A program made the translations under genes and the position numbers. Positions 13,235-27,397 of a DNA stretch of 64,000 nucleotides are shown one piece after another; within the stretch, counting starts at the first letter, position 1; every line of letters begins with the position of its first letter. The notes under the pieces are model-generated. The model did not search any database, was not told the origin of the DNA, and saw nothing but the letters and a program-made list of their open reading frames with translations. The DNA is from Rhynchopus sp. YZ270_cl-10 (taxonomy: Eukaryota; Euglenozoa; Diplonemea; Diplonemida; Diplonemidae): positions 496,001 to 560,000 of the forward strand of contig OZ037928.1 in NCBI GenBank assembly GCA_964035575.1, read 5' to 3'.

Positions 13235-14459
13235 TTCTGCTGCTTGTCTTGTTGAAGGAACTAGGGTTGATGAAGAAGTCGAGAGAGAGAGAAATGAGGG
13301 TTTTTTGTGGTCTTTGGTTGGTGGCTCGGTGGCTTTTGTGTATGTGTGATGTGAAAGAGGGGGTTCTAGAAAGAATAATATATCCTGATGGTGGTTATGG
13401 TGGGAGTGAAGGGAGTGAAGGGAGTGATGGGAGTGGTGAGGAAGGGTGAGGAAGGGTGGTAGGGATAACTCACAAGAAGAGAAAAAAATCAGCGCGGGTT
13501 TCTTTTTGGTGTATGACATACGAAGACCGACGATTCGTATCTTCTTCTGTAATATTTTCGCTCAGCAAAAAAGAGCGAAAAGGAAGCGAGTAACAATAAT
13601 TCGAGGGAGGGAGGGAGGGAGAGAAATAAATAAAAATGGATTGGAACACATTCTCCCAGAGACAAATACACTGGTTCGGGTGTATTGTCAAAAAAAATAA
13701 AAAAGCGGGTTACTGCGTTCGAAAACAATCCACGTAGACAGAAGGCAGTTTTTCAAGCTCTTCCAGTCTTTCGGGGGATAGAAAGAAGCAAAGTGAAACT
13801 ACCTTCAAAGGAACAAAACAAATCGACATAAAAAACACAACACACAAAAAACACACAAAACACAGGCTGAGAAAAAGAGGGAGAGAGATAGAAAGAAAGA
13901 GAGAAGGGGGGACAACATTCAGACAGAACAGCGAACATCCTCGTTCACTTTCTTTTCGCTTTTGTCATCTCCCCTCTTCTTCACCTCTCAATATCCCCTT
14001 TTATTATTCTTATTTTTTGAAGTGATTTCACTTTTTGTGTTGTGATGACTGGTTTCTTTCTCGTTCTTTCTGCACTCGCGCCCCCATATATAGGACACGC
14101 CCACTTGTCTTCTTCTTTGTTCTGCGGCAATATAACACACGCAAACAATGATAACTTTTAACAAACAAACAAACAATCAATCACCATTTTGTTTCGTTTA
14201 CTTTCTTGTGCGTATAGAAAAAAAAGAAGCCCTCCGGACAAATAGCCAAAGGAAAAAATAAAACGGGATAAGGACAACAAGACAAACAAGTATTTTCATC
14301 ATATGCAATCAATAAATTGATAGTATATACAACAAGACAAACAAATAAAAAGCAGCCACACACACACAGACCACACACACACACTGCTGCCATTTTTGTC
14401 AGGAATGAAAAAAAAACTAGAAGAAAAAAAAAAGAAGCCAGCGACGTGAGTAGTGAACA

Positions 14460-15828
14460 TCACAGGTCTTCCTCCTCCTCACCATCCTCATCCTCTGGAA
14501 CTGACGAAGAAGACCCACCCGAGTTCTGGTACACCTTCTCAATGATTGGGTTCGAGACACTCTGCAGTTGCTGCAGCTGCTCCGCAAGCTCGTCCTGCTC
14601 GGCAGCAGGGTTCTCGTCAAGCCAACCCAGCGCTGCCTCGACAGCAGCCTCAATCGCAGCCCGCTCGTCAGCATCGATCTTCGCACCCAGCTTGTCGTCG
14701 TCACCAACCTGCGCCTTGAGACTGTACGCCGTGCCCTCAAGCTGGTTCCGTGCCTCAACACGCTCCCGCACAAGCTTGTCGGCCTCGGCATGGCCCGCAG
14801 CCTCCTCAACCATGCGTGCAATCTCGTCCTTGTCGAGGCGTGCGTGGTCGCTGCTGATCGTCAGACTCTCCCGCTGGCTGTTCGCCTTGTCCTCGGCACT
14901 CACAAGCAGAATCCCGTTGCGGTCGACATTGAACGACACTGCAATCTGCGGCACCCCACGCGCCGCAGGCGCAATCCCAGACAGCTCGAAGCTCCCGAGG
15001 AGGCGGCAGTCCTTTGCCATCGCCCGCTCCCCCTCAAAGACCTTCACGTTCACACCGCGCTGGTTGTCCGTGTGGGTCGAAAACGTCTGCGACCGCTCGG
15101 CCGGGACAGCCGTGTTCCGGTCCAGCACCTTTGTCATGACACCCCCGACAGTCTCAATCCCCACCGAGAGCGGGATCACGTCCACCAGCAGCACCTTGTC
15201 CGCAACCTCCGAAACCCCGCTCAGCACCGCCCCCTGCACAGCCGCCCCGTACGCCACAGACTCGTCGGCATTCACCCCCGTGTTCGGCTCCTTCCCAAAG
15301 AAGTCGCGGATCAGAGCCCGGATCTTCGGGATGCGCGTCGACCCCCCGACCAGCACAATCTCATCGATGTCTGCCTTGCGCAGGTCTGCGTCTGCCAGCA
15401 CCGCCCGCACAGGCTGCAGCGTCCCCTTGAAGAGGTCGTTGTTCAGCTCCTCAAACTTCGCACGTCCCATCCTCTCCGAGAAGTCGACCCCCTCGAACAG
15501 CCCCTCCACCTCCACACGCGCCTCCGGTGCTGCAGACAGCTGGCGCTTCGCAGACTCGCACGCCGCACGCAGGCGTGCCAGTGCACGCGGGCTCTGCAGC
15601 ACGTCCCGCCCGTACTTGTGCTTAATCGTCTTCGCAAAGTGCGCCACCATCCGGTTGTCGAAGTCCTCCCCCCCGAGGTGGGTGTTCCCGTGCGTCGCCA
15701 GCACCTCGAAGAACCCGCTCTCAATCTGCAGCACCGACACGTCAAACGTCCCGCCCCCGAGGTCAAACACAAGCACGTTCTTCTCCTCCTCCCCCGCAGC
15801 CTTCTTGTCCAGCCCGTAGGCAAGTGCC

Positions 15829-15860
<32 letters not shown>

Positions 15861-16469
15861 ATTCAGCCCAGCAATCGTCCCCGCGTCCTTCGTCGCCTGC
15901 CGCTGTGCGTCGTTGAAGTACGCAGGCACCGTCACCACAGCGTGGTGCACCGCCTCCCCCAGGTAGCGCTCTGCCGTCTCCTTCATGCGCCCCAGAATCA
16001 TCGCAGACACCTCCTCCGCGGTGTAGTTCCGTCCCACCCCCTTGTGCACCACCGACACCACAGCACCCCCGTCCGCACCGGCGCTGATGTTGTACGACAG
16101 CAGCGCCTGGTCCTGCTGCACCACAGGGTCCGAGAACTTCCGCCCCATCAGCCGCTTCACCGCGTAGATGCTGTTCGCAGGGTTCTCCGAAATCTGGTTC
16201 TTCGCCCCGTCCCCAATCAGCCGCTCCGTGTCTGTGAACGCCACCACGGACGGGGTGATCCGGTTCCCCATCTCGTTTGCAATGATCTCCACGTGTCCGT
16301 GCTGCCACACCCCGACCACAGAGTACGTTGTCCCCAGGTCAATCCCAATCACAGGCCCGTCCACCACCTTCCCTGTCGACTCCACCACTGACCCAGCCAC
16401 GCAGCTGCAGCCCAGGGCGAGCACTACCACGCACAGGCCTGCCAACACTGTCTGTGTGTCCCGTCCCAT
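14460..16469 (-). CDS. BiP/GRP78, copy 5
   Basis: Identical protein of 669 residues; CAA class with the longer CA tract. Indistinguishable by eye from copies 3 and 4. Confidence 0.95.
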
Positions 16470-17694
16470 TTCTGCTGCTTGTCTTGTTGAAGGAACTAGG
16501 GTTGATGAAGAAGTCGAGAGAGAGAGAAATGAGGGTTTTTTGTGGTCTTTGGTTGGTGGCTCGGTGGCTTTTGTGTATGTGTGATGTGAAAGAGGGGGTT
16601 CTAGAAAGAATAATATATCCTGATGGTGGTTATGGTGGGAGTGAAGGGAGTGAAGGGAGTGATGGGAGTGGTGAGGAAGGGTGAGGAAGGGTGGTAGGGA
16701 TAACTCACAAGAAGAGAAAAAAATCAGCGCGGGTTTCTTTTTGGTGTATGACATACGAAGACCGACGATTCGTATCTTCTTCTGTAATATTTTCGCTCAG
16801 CAAAAAAGAGCGAAAAGGAAGCGAGTAACAATAATTCGAGGGAGGGAGGGAGGGAGAGAAATAAATAAAAATGGATTGGAACACATTCTCCCAGAGACAA
16901 ATACACTGGTTCGGGTGTATTGTCAAAAAAAATAAAAAAGCGGGTTACTGCGTTCGAAAACAATCCACGTAGACAGAAGGCAGTTTTTCAAGCTCTTCCA
17001 GTCTTTCGGGGGATAGAAAGAAGCAAAGTGAAACTACCTTCAAAGGAACAAAACAAATCGACATAAAAAACACAACACACAAAAAACACACAAAACACAG
17101 GCTGAGAAAAAGAGGGAGAGAGATAGAAAGAAAGAGAGAAGGGGGGACAACATTCAGACAGAACAGCGAACATCCTCGTTCACTTTCTTTTCGCTTTTGT
17201 CATCTCCCCTCTTCTTCACCTCTCAATATCCCCTTTTATTATTCTTATTTTTTGAAGTGATTTCACTTTTTGTGTTGTGATGACTGGTTTCTTTCTCGTT
17301 CTTTCTGCACTCGCGCCCCCATATATAGGACACGCCCACTTGTCTTCTTCTTTGTTCTGCGGCAATATAACACACGCAAACAATGATAACTTTTAACAAA
17401 CAAACAAACAATCAATCACCATTTTGTTTCGTTTACTTTCTTGTGCGTATAGAAAAAAAAGAAGCCCTCCGGACAAATAGCCAAAGGAAAAAATAAAACG
17501 GGATAAGGACAACAAGACAAACAAGTATTTTCATCATATGCAATCAATAAATTGATAGTATATACAACAAGACAAACAAATAAAAAGCAGCCACACACAC
17601 ACAGACCACACACACACACTGCTGCCATTTTTGTCAGGAATGAAAAAAAAACTAGAAGAAAAAAAAAAGAAGCCAGCGACGTGAGTAGTGAACA

Positions 17695-19063
17695 TCACAG
17701 GTCTTCCTCCTCCTCACCATCCTCATCCTCTGGAACTGACGAAGAAGACCCACCCGAGTTCTGGTACACCTTCTCAATGATTGGGTTCGAGACACTCTGC
17801 AGTTGCTGCAGCTGCTCCGCAAGCTCGTCCTGCTCGGCAGCAGGGTTCTCGTCAAGCCAACCCAGCGCTGCCTCGACAGCAGCCTCAATCGCAGCCCGCT
17901 CGTCAGCATCGATCTTCGCACCCAGCTTGTCGTCGTCACCAACCTGCGCCTTGAGACTGTACGCCGTGCCCTCAAGCTGGTTCCGTGCCTCAACACGCTC
18001 CCGCACAAGCTTGTCGGCCTCGGCATGGCCCGCAGCCTCCTCAACCATGCGTGCAATCTCGTCCTTGTCGAGGCGTGCGTGGTCGCTGCTGATCGTCAGA
18101 CTCTCCCGCTGGCTGTTCGCCTTGTCCTCGGCACTCACAAGCAGAATCCCGTTGCGGTCGACATTGAACGACACTGCAATCTGCGGCACCCCACGCGCCG
18201 CAGGCGCAATCCCAGACAGCTCGAAGCTCCCGAGGAGGCGGCAGTCCTTTGCCATCGCCCGCTCCCCCTCAAAGACCTTCACGTTCACACCGCGCTGGTT
18301 GTCCGTGTGGGTCGAAAACGTCTGCGACCGCTCGGCCGGGACAGCCGTGTTCCGGTCCAGCACCTTTGTCATGACACCCCCGACAGTCTCAATCCCCACC
18401 GAGAGCGGGATCACGTCCACCAGCAGCACCTTGTCCGCAACCTCCGAAACCCCGCTCAGCACCGCCCCCTGCACAGCCGCCCCGTACGCCACAGACTCGT
18501 CGGCATTCACCCCCGTGTTCGGCTCCTTCCCAAAGAAGTCGCGGATCAGAGCCCGGATCTTCGGGATGCGCGTCGACCCCCCGACCAGCACAATCTCGTC
18601 GATGTCTGCCTTGCGCAGGTCTGCGTCTGCCAGCACCGCCCGCACAGGCTGCAGCGTCCCCTTGAAGAGGTCGTTGTTCAGCTCCTCAAACTTCGCACGT
18701 CCCATCCTCTCCGAGAAGTCGACCCCCTCGAACAGCCCCTCCACCTCCACACGCGCCTCCGGTGCTGCAGACAGCTGGCGCTTCGCAGACTCGCACGCCG
18801 CACGCAGGCGTGCCAGTGCACGCGGGCTCTGCAGCACGTCCCGCCCGTACTTGTGCTTAATCGTCTTCGCAAAGTGCGCCACCATCCGGTTGTCGAAGTC
18901 CTCCCCCCCGAGGTGGGTGTTCCCGTGCGTCGCCAGCACCTCGAAGAACCCGCTCTCAATCTGCAGCACCGACACGTCAAACGTCCCGCCCCCGAGGTCA
19001 AACACAAGCACGTTCTTCTCCTCCTCCCCCGCAGCCTTCTTGTCCAGCCCGTAGGCAAGTGCC

Positions 19064-19095
<32 letters not shown>

Positions 19096-19704
19096 ATTCA
19101 GCCCAGCAATCGTCCCCGCGTCCTTCGTCGCCTGCCGCTGTGCGTCGTTGAAGTACGCAGGCACCGTCACCACAGCGTGGTGCACCGCCTCCCCCAGGTA
19201 GCGCTCTGCCGTCTCCTTCATGCGCCCCAGAATCATCGCAGACACCTCCTCCGCGGTGTAGTTCCGTCCCACCCCCTTGTGCACCACCGACACCACAGCA
19301 CCCCCGTCCGCACCGGCGCTGATGTTGTACGACAGCAGCGCCTGGTCCTGCTGCACCACAGGGTCCGAGAACTTCCGCCCCATCAGCCGCTTCACCGCGT
19401 AGATGCTGTTCGCAGGGTTCTCCGAAATCTGGTTCTTCGCCCCGTCCCCAATCAGCCGCTCCGTGTCTGTGAACGCCACCACGGACGGGGTGATCCGGTT
19501 CCCCATCTCGTTTGCAATGATCTCCACGTGTCCGTGCTGCCACACCCCGACCACAGAGTACGTTGTCCCCAGGTCAATCCCAATCACAGGCCCGTCCACC
19601 ACCTTCCCTGTCGACTCCACCACTGACCCAGCCACGCAGCTGCAGCCCAGGGCGAGCACTACCACGCACAGGCCTGCCAACACTGTCTGTGTGTCCCGTC
19701 CCAT
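17695..19704 (-). CDS. BiP/GRP78, copy 6
   Basis: Identical protein of 669 residues; CAA class. It carries one private silent change: Asp369 is GAC instead of GAT, just before the [13 protein letters not shown]ase motif. This private substitution argues that the copies are real assembled repeats rather than one unit multiplied by the assembler. Confidence 0.95.
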
Positions 19705-20929
19705 TTCTGCTGCTTGTCTTGTTGAAGGAACTAGGGTTGATGAAGAAGTCGAGAGAGAGAGAAATGAGGGTTTTTTGTGGTCTTTGGTTGGTGGCTCGGT
19801 GGCTTTTGTGTATGTGTGATGTGAAAGAGGGGGTTCTAGAAAGAATAATATATCCTGATGGTGGTTATGGTGGGAGTGAAGGGAGTGAAGGGAGTGATGG
19901 GAGTGGTGAGGAAGGGTGAGGAAGGGTGGTAGGGATAACTCACAAGAAGAGAAAAAAATCAGCGCGGGTTTCTTTTTGGTGTATGACATACGAAGACCGA
20001 CGATTCGTATCTTCTTCTGTAATATTTTCGCTCAGCAAAAAAGAGCGAAAAGGAAGCGAGTAACAATAATTCGAGGGAGGGAGGGAGGGAGAGAAATAAA
20101 TAAAAATGGATTGGAACACATTCTCCCAGAGACAAATACACTGGTTCGGGTGTATTGTCAAAAAAAATAAAAAAGCGGGTTACTGCGTTCGAAAACAATC
20201 CACGTAGACAGAAGGCAGTTTTTCAAGCTCTTCCAGTCTTTCGGGGGATAGAAAGAAGCAAAGTGAAACTACCTTCAAAGGAACAAAACAAATCGACATA
20301 AAAAACACAACACACAAAAAACACACAAAACACAGGCTGAGAAAAAGAGGGAGAGAGATAGAAAGAAAGAGAGAAGGGGGGACAACATTCAGACAGAACA
20401 GCGAACATCCTCGTTCACTTTCTTTTCGCTTTTGTCATCTCCCCTCTTCTTCACCTCTCAATATCCCCTTTTATTATTCTTATTTTTTGAAGTGATTTCA
20501 CTTTTTGTGTTGTGATGACTGGTTTCTTTCTCGTTCTTTCTGCACTCGCGCCCCCATATATAGGACACGCCCACTTGTCTTCTTCTTTGTTCTGCGGCAA
20601 TATAACACACGCAAACAATGATAACTTTTAACAAACAAACAAACAATCAATCACCATTTTGTTTCGTTTACTTTCTTGTGCGTATAGAAAAAAAAGAAGC
20701 CCTCCGGACAAATAGCCAAAGGAAAAAATAAAACGGGATAAGGACAACAAGACAAACAAGTATTTTCATCATATGCAATCAATAAATTGATAGTATATAC
20801 AACAAGACAAACAAATAAAAAGCAGCCACACACACACAGACCACACACACACACTGCTGCCATTTTTGTCAGGAATGAAAAAAAAACTAGAAGAAAAAAA
20901 AAAGAAGCCAGCGACGTGAGTAGTGAACA

Positions 20930-22298
20930 TCACAGGTCTTCCTCCTCCTCACCATCCTCATCCTCTGGAACTGACGAAGAAGACCCACCCGAGTTCTGGT
21001 ACACCTTCTCAATGATTGGGTTCGAGACACTCTGCAGTTGCTGCAGCTGCTCCGCAAGCTCGTCCTGCTCGGCAGCAGGGTTCTCGTCAAGCCAACCCAG
21101 CGCTGCCTCGACAGCAGCCTCAATCGCAGCCCGCTCGTCAGCATCGATCTTCGCACCCAGCTTGTCGTCGTCACCAACCTGCGCCTTGAGACTGTACGCC
21201 GTGCCCTCAAGCTGGTTCCGTGCCTCAACACGCTCCCGCACAAGCTTGTCGGCCTCGGCATGGCCCGCAGCCTCCTCAACCATGCGTGCAATCTCGTCCT
21301 TGTCGAGGCGTGCGTGGTCGCTGCTGATCGTCAGACTCTCCCGCTGGCTGTTCGCCTTGTCCTCGGCACTCACAAGCAGAATCCCGTTGCGGTCGACATT
21401 GAACGACACTGCAATCTGCGGCACCCCACGCGCCGCAGGCGCAATCCCAGACAGCTCGAAGCTCCCGAGGAGGCGGCAGTCCTTTGCCATCGCCCGCTCC
21501 CCCTCAAAGACCTTCACGTTCACACCGCGCTGGTTGTCCGTGTGGGTCGAAAACGTCTGCGACCGCTCGGCCGGGACAGCCGTGTTCCGGTCCAGCACCT
21601 TTGTCATGACACCCCCGACAGTCTCAATCCCCACCGAGAGCGGGATCACGTCCACCAGCAGCACCTTGTCCGCAACCTCCGAAACCCCGCTCAGCACCGC
21701 CCCCTGCACAGCCGCCCCGTACGCCACAGACTCGTCGGCATTCACCCCCGTGTTCGGCTCCTTCCCAAAGAAGTCGCGGATCAGAGCCCGGATCTTCGGG
21801 ATGCGCGTCGACCCCCCGACCAGCACAATCTCATCGATGTCTGCCTTGCGCAGGTCTGCGTCTGCCAGCACCGCCCGCACAGGCTGCAGCGTCCCCTTGA
21901 AGAGGTCGTTGTTCAGCTCCTCAAACTTCGCACGTCCCATCCTCTCCGAGAAGTCGACCCCCTCGAACAGCCCCTCCACCTCCACACGCGCCTCCGGTGC
22001 TGCAGACAGCTGGCGCTTCGCAGACTCGCACGCCGCACGCAGGCGTGCCAGTGCACGCGGGCTCTGCAGCACGTCCCGCCCGTACTTGTGCTTAATCGTC
22101 TTCGCAAAGTGCGCCACCATCCGGTTGTCGAAGTCCTCCCCCCCGAGGTGGGTGTTCCCGTGCGTCGCCAGCACCTCGAAGAACCCGCTCTCAATCTGCA
22201 GCACCGACACGTCAAACGTCCCGCCCCCGAGGTCAAACACAAGCACGTTCTTCTCCTCCTCCCCCGCAGCCTTCTTGTCCAGCCCGTAGGCAAGTGCC

Positions 22299-22330
<32 letters not shown>

Positions 22331-22939
22331 ATTCAGCCCAGCAATCGTCCCCGCGTCCTTCGTCGCCTGCCGCTGTGCGTCGTTGAAGTACGCAGGCACC
22401 GTCACCACAGCGTGGTGCACCGCCTCCCCCAGGTAGCGCTCTGCCGTCTCCTTCATGCGCCCCAGAATCATCGCAGACACCTCCTCCGCGGTGTAGTTCC
22501 GTCCCACCCCCTTGTGCACCACCGACACCACAGCACCCCCGTCCGCACCGGCGCTGATGTTGTACGACAGCAGCGCCTGGTCCTGCTGCACCACAGGGTC
22601 CGAGAACTTCCGCCCCATCAGCCGCTTCACCGCGTAGATGCTGTTCGCAGGGTTCTCCGAAATCTGGTTCTTCGCCCCGTCCCCAATCAGCCGCTCCGTG
22701 TCTGTGAACGCCACCACGGACGGGGTGATCCGGTTCCCCATCTCGTTTGCAATGATCTCCACGTGTCCGTGCTGCCACACCCCGACCACAGAGTACGTTG
22801 TCCCCAGGTCAATCCCAATCACAGGCCCGTCCACCACCTTCCCTGTCGACTCCACCACTGACCCAGCCACGCAGCTGCAGCCCAGGGCGAGCACTACCAC
22901 GCACAGGCCTGCCAACACTGTCTGTGTGTCCCGTCCCAT
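20930..22939 (-). CDS. BiP/GRP78, copy 7
   Basis: Identical protein of 669 residues; CAA class with the longer CA tract. No private change noticed. Confidence 0.95.
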
Positions 22940-24162
22940 TTCTGCTGCTTGTCTTGTTGAAGGAACTAGGGTTGATGAAGAAGTCGAGAGAGAGAGAAAT
23001 GAGGGTTTTTTGTGGTCTTTGGTTGGTGGCTCGGTGGCTTTTGTGTATGTGTGATGTGAAAGAGGGGGTTCTAGAAAGAATAATATATCCTGATGGTGGT
23101 TATGGTGGGAGTGAAGGGAGTGAAGGGAGTGATGGGAGTGGTGAGGAAGGGTGAGGAAGGGTGGTAGGGATAACTCACAAGAAGAGAAAAAAATCAGCGC
23201 GGGTTTCTTTTTGGTGTATGACATACGAAGACCGACGATTCGTATCTTCTTCTGTAATATTTTCGCTCAGCAAAAAAGAGCGAAAAGGAAGCGAGTAACA
23301 ATAATTCGAGGGAGGGAGGGAGGGAGAGAAATAAATAAAAATGGATTGGAACACATTCTCCCAGAGACAAATACACTGGTTCGGGTGTATTGTCAAAAAA
23401 AATAAAAAAGCGGGTTACTGCGTTCGAAAACAATCCACGTAGACAGAAGGCAGTTTTTCAAGCTCTTCCAGTCTTTCGGGGGATAGAAAGAAGCAAAGTG
23501 AAACTACCTTCAAAGGAACAAAACAAATCGACATAAAAAACACAACACACAAAAAACACACAAAACACAGGCTGAGAAAAAGAGGGAGAGAGATAGAAAG
23601 AAAGAGAGAAGGGGGGACAACATTCAGACAGAACAGCGAACATCCTCGTTCACTTTCTTTTCGCTTTTGTCATCTCCCCTCTTCTTCACCTCTCAATATC
23701 CCCTTTTATTATTCTTATTTTTTGAAGTGATTTCACTTTTTGTGTTGTGATGACTGGTTTCTTTCTCGTTCTTTCTGCACTCGCGCCCCCATATATAGGA
23801 CACGCCCACTTGTCTTCTTCTTTGTTCTGCGGCAATATAACACACGCAAACAATGATAACTTTTAACAAACAAACAAACAATCAATCACCATTTTGTTTC
23901 GTTTACTTTCTTGTGCGTATAGAAAAAAAAGAAGCCCTCCGGACAAATAGCCAAAGGAAAAAATAAAACGGGATAAGGACAACAAGACAAACAAGTATTT
24001 TCATCATATGCAATCAATAAATTGATAGTATATACAACAAGACAAACAAATAAAAAGCAGCCACACACACACAGACCACACACACACTGCTGCCATTTTT
24101 GTCAGGAATGAAAAAAAAACTAGAAGAAAAAAAAAAGAAGCCAGCGACGTGAGTAGTGAACA

Positions 24163-25531
24163 TCACAGGTCTTCCTCCTCCTCACCATCCTCATCCTCTG
24201 GAACTGACGAAGAAGACCCACCCGAGTTCTGGTACACCTTCTCAATGATTGGGTTCGAGACACTCTGCAGCTGCTGCAGCTGCTCCGCAAGCTCGTCCTG
24301 CTCGGCAGCAGGGTTCTCGTCAAGCCAACCCAGCGCTGCCTCGACAGCAGCCTCAATCGCAGCCCGCTCGTCAGCATCGATCTTCGCACCCAGCTTGTCG
24401 TCGTCACCAACCTGCGCCTTGAGACTGTACGCCGTGCCCTCAAGCTGGTTCCGTGCCTCAACACGCTCCCGCACAAGCTTGTCGGCCTCGGCATGGCCCG
24501 CAGCCTCCTCAACCATGCGTGCAATCTCGTCCTTGTCGAGGCGTGCGTGGTCGCTGCTGATCGTCAGACTCTCCCGCTGGCTGTTCGCCTTGTCCTCGGC
24601 ACTCACAAGCAGAATCCCGTTGCGGTCGACATTGAACGACACTGCAATCTGCGGCACCCCACGCGCCGCAGGCGCAATCCCAGACAGCTCGAAGCTCCCG
24701 AGGAGGCGGCAGTCCTTTGCCATCGCCCGCTCCCCCTCAAAGACCTTCACGTTCACACCGCGCTGGTTGTCCGTGTGGGTCGAAAACGTCTGCGACCGCT
24801 CGGCCGGGACAGCCGTGTTCCGGTCCAGCACCTTTGTCATGACACCCCCGACAGTCTCAATCCCCACCGAGAGCGGGATCACGTCCACCAGCAGCACCTT
24901 GTCCGCAACCTCCGAAACCCCGCTCAGCACCGCCCCCTGCACAGCCGCCCCGTACGCCACAGACTCGTCGGCATTCACCCCCGTGTTCGGCTCCTTCCCA
25001 AAGAAGTCGCGGATCAGAGCCCGGATCTTCGGGATGCGCGTCGACCCCCCGACCAGCACAATCTCATCGATGTCTGCCTTGCGCAGGTCTGCGTCTGCCA
25101 GCACCGCCCGCACAGGCTGCAGCGTCCCCTTGAAGAGGTCGTTGTTCAGCTCCTCAAACTTCGCACGTCCCATCCTCTCCGAGAAGTCGACCCCCTCGAA
25201 CAGCCCCTCCACCTCCACACGCGCCTCCGGTGCTGCAGACAGCTGGCGCTTCGCAGACTCGCACGCCGCACGCAGGCGTGCCAGTGCACGCGGGCTCTGC
25301 AGCACGTCCCGCCCGTACTTGTGCTTAATCGTCTTCGCAAAGTGCGCCACCATCCGGTTGTCGAAGTCCTCCCCCCCGAGGTGGGTGTTCCCGTGCGTCG
25401 CCAGCACCTCGAAGAACCCGCTCTCAATCTGCAGCACCGACACGTCAAACGTCCCGCCCCCGAGGTCAAACACAAGCACGTTCTTCTCCTCCTCCCCCGC
25501 AGCCTTCTTGTCCAGCCCGTAGGCAAGTGCC

Positions 25532-25563
<32 letters not shown>

Positions 25564-26172
25564 ATTCAGCCCAGCAATCGTCCCCGCGTCCTTCGTCGCC
25601 TGCCGCTGTGCGTCGTTGAAGTACGCAGGCACCGTCACCACAGCGTGGTGCACCGCCTCCCCCAGGTAGCGCTCTGCCGTCTCCTTCATGCGCCCCAGAA
25701 TCATCGCAGACACCTCCTCCGCGGTGTAGTTCCGTCCCACCCCCTTGTGCACCACCGACACCACAGCACCCCCGTCCGCACCGGCGCTGATGTTGTACGA
25801 CAGCAGCGCCTGGTCCTGCTGCACCACAGGGTCCGAGAACTTCCGCCCCATCAGCCGCTTCACCGCGTAGATGCTGTTCGCAGGGTTCTCCGAAATCTGG
25901 TTCTTCGCCCCGTCCCCAATCAGCCGCTCCGTGTCTGTGAACGCCACCACGGACGGGGTGATCCGGTTCCCCATCTCGTTTGCAATGATCTCCACGTGTC
26001 CGTGCTGCCACACCCCGACCACAGAGTACGTTGTCCCCAGGTCAATCCCAATCACAGGCCCGTCCACCACCTTCCCTGTCGACTCCACCACTGACCCAGC
26101 CACGCAGCTGCAGCCCAGGGCGAGCACTACCACGCACAGGCCTGCCAACACTGTCTGTGTGTCCCGTCCCAT
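24163..26172 (-). CDS. BiP/GRP78, copy 8
   Basis: Identical protein of 669 residues. Although it lies between CAA-class copies 7 and 9, it is CAG class with the shorter CA tract, like copies 1 and 2. The two linked markers suggest transfer of a 3'-end tract between distant copies. Confidence 0.95.
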
Positions 26173-27397
26173 TTCTGCTGCTTGTCTTGTTGAAGGAACT
26201 AGGGTTGATGAAGAAGTCGAGAGAGAGAGAAATGAGGGTTTTTTGTGGTCTTTGGTTGGTGGCTCGGTGGCTTTTGTGTATGTGTGATGTGAAAGAGGGG
26301 GTTCTAGAAAGAATAATATATCCTGATGGTGGTTATGGTGGGAGTGAAGGGAGTGAAGGGAGTGATGGGAGTGGTGAGGAAGGGTGAGGAAGGGTGGTAG
26401 GGATAACTCACAAGAAGAGAAAAAAATCAGCGCGGGTTTCTTTTTGGTGTATGACATACGAAGACCGACGATTCGTATCTTCTTCTGTAATATTTTCGCT
26501 CAGCAAAAAAGAGCGAAAAGGAAGCGAGTAACAATAATTCGAGGGAGGGAGGGAGGGAGAGAAATAAATAAAAATGGATTGGAACACATTCTCCCAGAGA
26601 CAAATACACTGGTTCGGGTGTATTGTCAAAAAAAATAAAAAAGCGGGTTACTGCGTTCGAAAACAATCCACGTAGACAGAAGGCAGTTTTTCAAGCTCTT
26701 CCAGTCTTTCGGGGGATAGAAAGAAGCAAAGTGAAACTACCTTCAAAGGAACAAAACAAATCGACATAAAAAACACAACACACAAAAAACACACAAAACA
26801 CAGGCTGAGAAAAAGAGGGAGAGAGATAGAAAGAAAGAGAGAAGGGGGGACAACATTCAGACAGAACAGCGAACATCCTCGTTCACTTTCTTTTCGCTTT
26901 TGTCATCTCCCCTCTTCTTCACCTCTCAATATCCCCTTTTATTATTCTTATTTTTTGAAGTGATTTCACTTTTTGTGTTGTGATGACTGGTTTCTTTCTC
27001 GTTCTTTCTGCACTCGCGCCCCCATATATAGGACACGCCCACTTGTCTTCTTCTTTGTTCTGCGGCAATATAACACACGCAAACAATGATAACTTTTAAC
27101 AAACAAACAAACAATCAATCACCATTTTGTTTCGTTTACTTTCTTGTGCGTATAGAAAAAAAAGAAGCCCTCCGGACAAATAGCCAAAGGAAAAAATAAA
27201 ACGGGATAAGGACAACAAGACAAACAAGTATTTTCATCATATGCAATCAATAAATTGATAGTATATACAACAAGACAAACAAATAAAAAGCAGCCACACA
27301 CACACAGACCACACACACACACTGCTGCCATTTTTGTCAGGAATGAAAAAAAAACTAGAAGAAAAAAAAAAGAAGCCAGCGACGTGAGTAGTGAACA